Assembly: GCA_016763615.1 (NCBI GenBank)
Contig: JAESTJ010000050.1
Location: forward strand, 1 to 13,730
Length of the DNA: 13,730 bases
Source: Minisyncoccota bacterium
GTDB taxonomy: Bacteria > Patescibacteriota > Minisyncoccia > Phycocordibacterales > UBA2100
Direction of reading: 5' to 3'
Under the pieces are notes generated by a model. The model did no database searches. It had not been told where the DNA came from and saw nothing but the letters and a program-made list of their open reading frames with translations. Shown here piece by piece: positions 12,354-13,730 of the stretch. The translations under genes and the position numbers were made by a program. The stretch's first letter is position 1, and the number at the start of each line of letters is the position of its first letter.

Positions 12354-12389
12354 AAGACCGAAAGCGACATTGCGTTGCTTCGGTCTTTT
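12354..12389 (+). terminator. Terminator after the SleB-like gene
   Basis: AAGACCGAAAGC (12354-12365) pairs with GCTTCGGTCTT (12377-12387) with one bulged A, followed by TT. Its T run overlaps the -35 of the rsmI promoter. Confidence 0.7.
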
Positions 12390-12415
12390 ACATTGTCTAT
12401 ATAGTAAGCTATGCT
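12387..12415 (+). promoter_or_regulatory. Promoter of rsmI, leaderless type
   Basis: TTTACA (12387-12392), 17 nt, TATGCT (12410-12415), then 6 nt to the ATG at 12422. No Shine-Dalgarno sequence. Confidence 0.6.
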
Positions 12416-12421
12416 CGCTTT

Positions 12422-13132
12422 ATGAAAGTGGAAAAAGCGAAAGATACGGAAGGCGCCGAGAAAGGAATTTTATACATAGTTGCAACCCCAATAGGAAACC
12501 TCGAAGATGTAACACTTCGAGCACTTCGTATACTCAAGGAAGTTGATGTAGTGTTTTGCGAAGATACACGAGTCACAAGGCGCTTATTTGAACGTCATGG
12601 CATTACCACACATCTCAAAAGCCTTAATGCGCGTACCGAATCACTGAAAACAGGTGAAGTACTAGAACACTTAGAAAAAGGTGACAATGTTGCCTATGTA
12701 TCAGATGCAGGCACACCGACTGTCTCAGACCCAGGTTCGCAGTTAGTGGGGCGAGTTCGCGAAGCAGGATTTGCTATTGAGGTAATTCCTGGAGCGTCAG
12801 CAGTTACAGCCGCACTCTCCATCACCGGAGTACCTGCAAGTGAATTTGTATTCTTAGGATTCTTGCCACACAAAAAAGGGCGCCAGACAAAATTAAAGGA
12901 AATTTCAGAAATAAAACGTACTGTAGTACTCTACGAATCTACCCATCGAATATTAAAACTATTGAATGAATTAGAGGAGTATATTGGCGAGCGTCATATA
13001 TGCATTGCCCGTGAATTAACCAAGATTCATGAAGAAGTTTTGTGTGGAACTGCAGGAGAGTTGCATACAATCCTGACTGAAACTCCAGAAAAGCAAAAAG
13101 GTGAATTTGTCGTCGTTATAGAACCTTTATAG
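12422..13132 (+). CDS. rsmI: 16S rRNA 2'-O-methyltransferase RsmI
   Basis: A 236-residue SAM-dependent methyltransferase of the tetrapyrrole-methylase fold that methylates the 2'-O of C1402 in 16S rRNA, in the decoding centre. The signatures are clear: LYIVATPIGNLEDVTLRAL (17-35), CEDTR (46-50), VSDAGTPTVSDPGS (93-106), VIPGASAVTAAL (121-132), FLGFLPHKKGRQ (144-155) and ARELTKIHEEV (196-206). The usual C-terminal extra domain of the 286-residue E. coli protein is absent; the protein stops just after the last strand, GEFVVVIEPL. A charged 14-residue tail precedes the usual start. The ATG is 6 nt after a good -10 box, so this longer N-terminus is probably real and the mRNA leaderless. Confidence 0.95.
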   Translation: MKVEKAKDTEGAEKGILYIVATPIGNLEDVTLRALRILKEVDVVFCEDTRVTRRLFERHGITTHLKSLNARTESLKTGEVLEHLEKGDNVAYVSDAGTPTVSDPGSQLVGRVREAGFAIEVIPGASAVTAALSITGVPASEFVFLGFLPHKKGRQTKLKEISEIKRTVVLYESTHRILKLLNELEEYIGERHICIARELTKIHEEVLCGTAGELHTILTETPEKQKGEFVVVIEPL

Positions 13133-13146
13133 AATTTCATTTCTAC

Positions 13147-13249
13147 CAAAAGCTCGAAATTTCGGCTACGACTTTGAGAAAAAAGTTGACCTATGCTCTG
13201 CATAAGTAAACTTTTTTATCCTCGTCTCACTCAAAATTTCGAGCTTTTG
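13147..13249. repeat. Nested long hairpin downstream of rsmI
   Basis: The outer arms CAAAAGCTCGAAATTT (13147-13162) and AAATTTCGAGCTTTTG (13234-13249) are perfect 16-bp inverted repeats. Inside are AAAAAAGTT (13179-13187) with AACTTTTTT (13209-13217), and at the tip TATGC-TCT-GCATA (13192-13204). No T run follows the outer arm. It could be a terminator-like structure, a small mobile repeat or a structured RNA. Confidence 0.6.
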
Positions 13250-13281
13250 CTAACGAAAGCAAATTCAACAAAAATTCCTTC

Positions 13282-13308
13282 TTGTACAAAAATAGAACGT
13301 GCTATACT
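13282..13308 (+). promoter_or_regulatory. Promoter of the small membrane protein, leaderless type
   Basis: TTGTAC (13282-13287), 15 nt, TATACT (13303-13308) with TGC before it (extended -10), then 8 nt to the ATG at 13317. Confidence 0.55.
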
Positions 13309-13316
13309 TGGGCACA

Positions 13317-13553
13317 ATGAAGCACACAAAGACTATTATTGGGCTCGGAGTATTGGTGGCACTCGTACCTTTTTTAGGTTTTCCAAGTGCCTGGAAAAAC
13401 GTTATCTTTGCTTTTTTGGGTCTCAGTATAGTTGCCCTTGCATTTCGGCTCCTTATTTCCACTCGTAGTTCCCAACCTAACACTAAAGAAAAAAAAGAAA
13501 ATACTTCGGCAGAAACCGGACACGTTGCGGAAGTTACCGTCGCACATGAGTAG
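13317..13553 (+). CDS. Small two-helix membrane protein
   Basis: A 78-residue protein of unknown family. Two hydrophobic helices, about 6-22 (IIGLGVLVALVPFLGFP) and 26-45 (VIFAFLGLSIVALAFRLLIS), precede a polar C-terminal tail rich in T, E, K and S that is likely disordered. The ATG at 13317 is chosen over an in-frame GTG at 13299 because the GTG would overlap the extended -10 box. Its last 8 nt overlap the start of the next gene, so the two are co-transcribed and probably work together at the membrane. Confidence 0.7.
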   Translation: MKHTKTIIGLGVLVALVPFLGFPSAWKNVIFAFLGLSIVALAFRLLISTRSSQPNTKEKKENTSAETGHVAEVTVAHE

Positions 13554-13730
13554 TTTTAGTAGAGGTGTTTCAGCACTAACAGTACTACTTAGTAGCATTC
13601 TAATACTTATAGCAGCCATTGGTGCAGTGTTGTTTTTTAGTACTTCAGTATTGGGGAAAGGAGTGACGACATATCAGAAAGGAGGTATAGCAGCCAAGTC
13701 TCTAGAGCAAGGGCCTCTTCCTGTGCAGCA
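13546..13730 (+). CDS. N-terminal part of a membrane-anchored protein (runs off the window)
   Basis: The ATG at 13546 overlaps the end of the previous gene and its frame is open to the window edge (61 complete codons seen). After a short polar start, MSSFSRGVSA, comes a long hydrophobic segment (about 11-33, LTVLLSSILILIAAIGAVLFF), either an uncleaved signal anchor or a signal peptide. The polar region GKGVTTYQKGGIAAKSLEQG follows and would be outside the membrane. The family cannot be told from this part. Overlapping starts indicate translational coupling. Confidence 0.6.
   Translation, partial: MSSFSRGVSALTVLLSSILILIAAIGAVLFFSTSVLGKGVTTYQKGGIAAKSLEQGPLPVQ

Noticed and set aside
13299..13316. 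GTG start six codons upstream for the small membrane protein
   Set aside because: The GTG overlaps the extended -10 TGCTATACT, so it would not be in the transcript.

Overview
The window most likely comes from a reduced-genome bacterium of the candidate phyla radiation (Patescibacteria, Parcubacteria-like). This is inference from the mix of genes: a divergent Mpl-like murein ligase, an RsmI without its extra C-terminal domain, a divergent YfiH/YlmD protein, a membrane-tethered winged-helix protein, and many small membrane or secreted proteins. TGA ends the YfiH-like gene, so the code is not the Gracilibacteria code 25. Many genes have a -10 hexamer ending only 6 to 10 nt before the start codon and no Shine-Dalgarno sequence, so leaderless mRNAs are probably common. 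A few genes (aminotransferase, YfiH-like, SleB-like) have clear Shine-Dalgarno sequences instead.

Region 1 (1-3323) opens with an unresolved block. A tight three-gene AT-rich operon follows: an OLD-type ATPase with a C-terminal Toprim nuclease domain, a 170-residue protein of unknown function, and an HNH endonuclease. Two nuclease domains beside an ABC-type ATPase resemble anti-phage systems such as Gabija and Septu, but the three-gene combination does not match one I can name. It is the best candidate here for an undescribed system.

Region 2 (3323-6400) is accessory. Small genes on both strands (a three-helix membrane protein, a KTSC protein, a two-helix membrane protein, an unknown soluble protein, a DUF350/excalibur pair) are separated by copies of an intergenic repeat of about 15 to 70 nt, always in the same orientation. 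This gives the region a cassette-like look. It ends in a RHH/RelE-type toxin-antitoxin operon surrounded by four inverted repeats.

Region 3 (6400-7250) has the membrane-tethered winged-helix gene and a tRNA-Ile(GAT) gene with its own promoter and terminator. The tRNA is flanked by a degenerate copy of its 5' half upstream and of its 3' end, with CCA, downstream.

Region 4 (7250-13730) looks like normal chromosome: a class III PLP aminotransferase and a PaaI-type thioesterase on the plus strand, then a YfiH-like protein and an Mpl-like ligase on the minus strand. The plus strand then carries a secreted SleB-type wall hydrolase, RsmI, a small two-helix membrane protein and the start of another membrane-anchored protein that runs off the right edge. 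Mpl and the SleB-like hydrolase are divergent from a shared promoter region, and both act on the cell wall. A long nested hairpin lies between RsmI and the last two genes.
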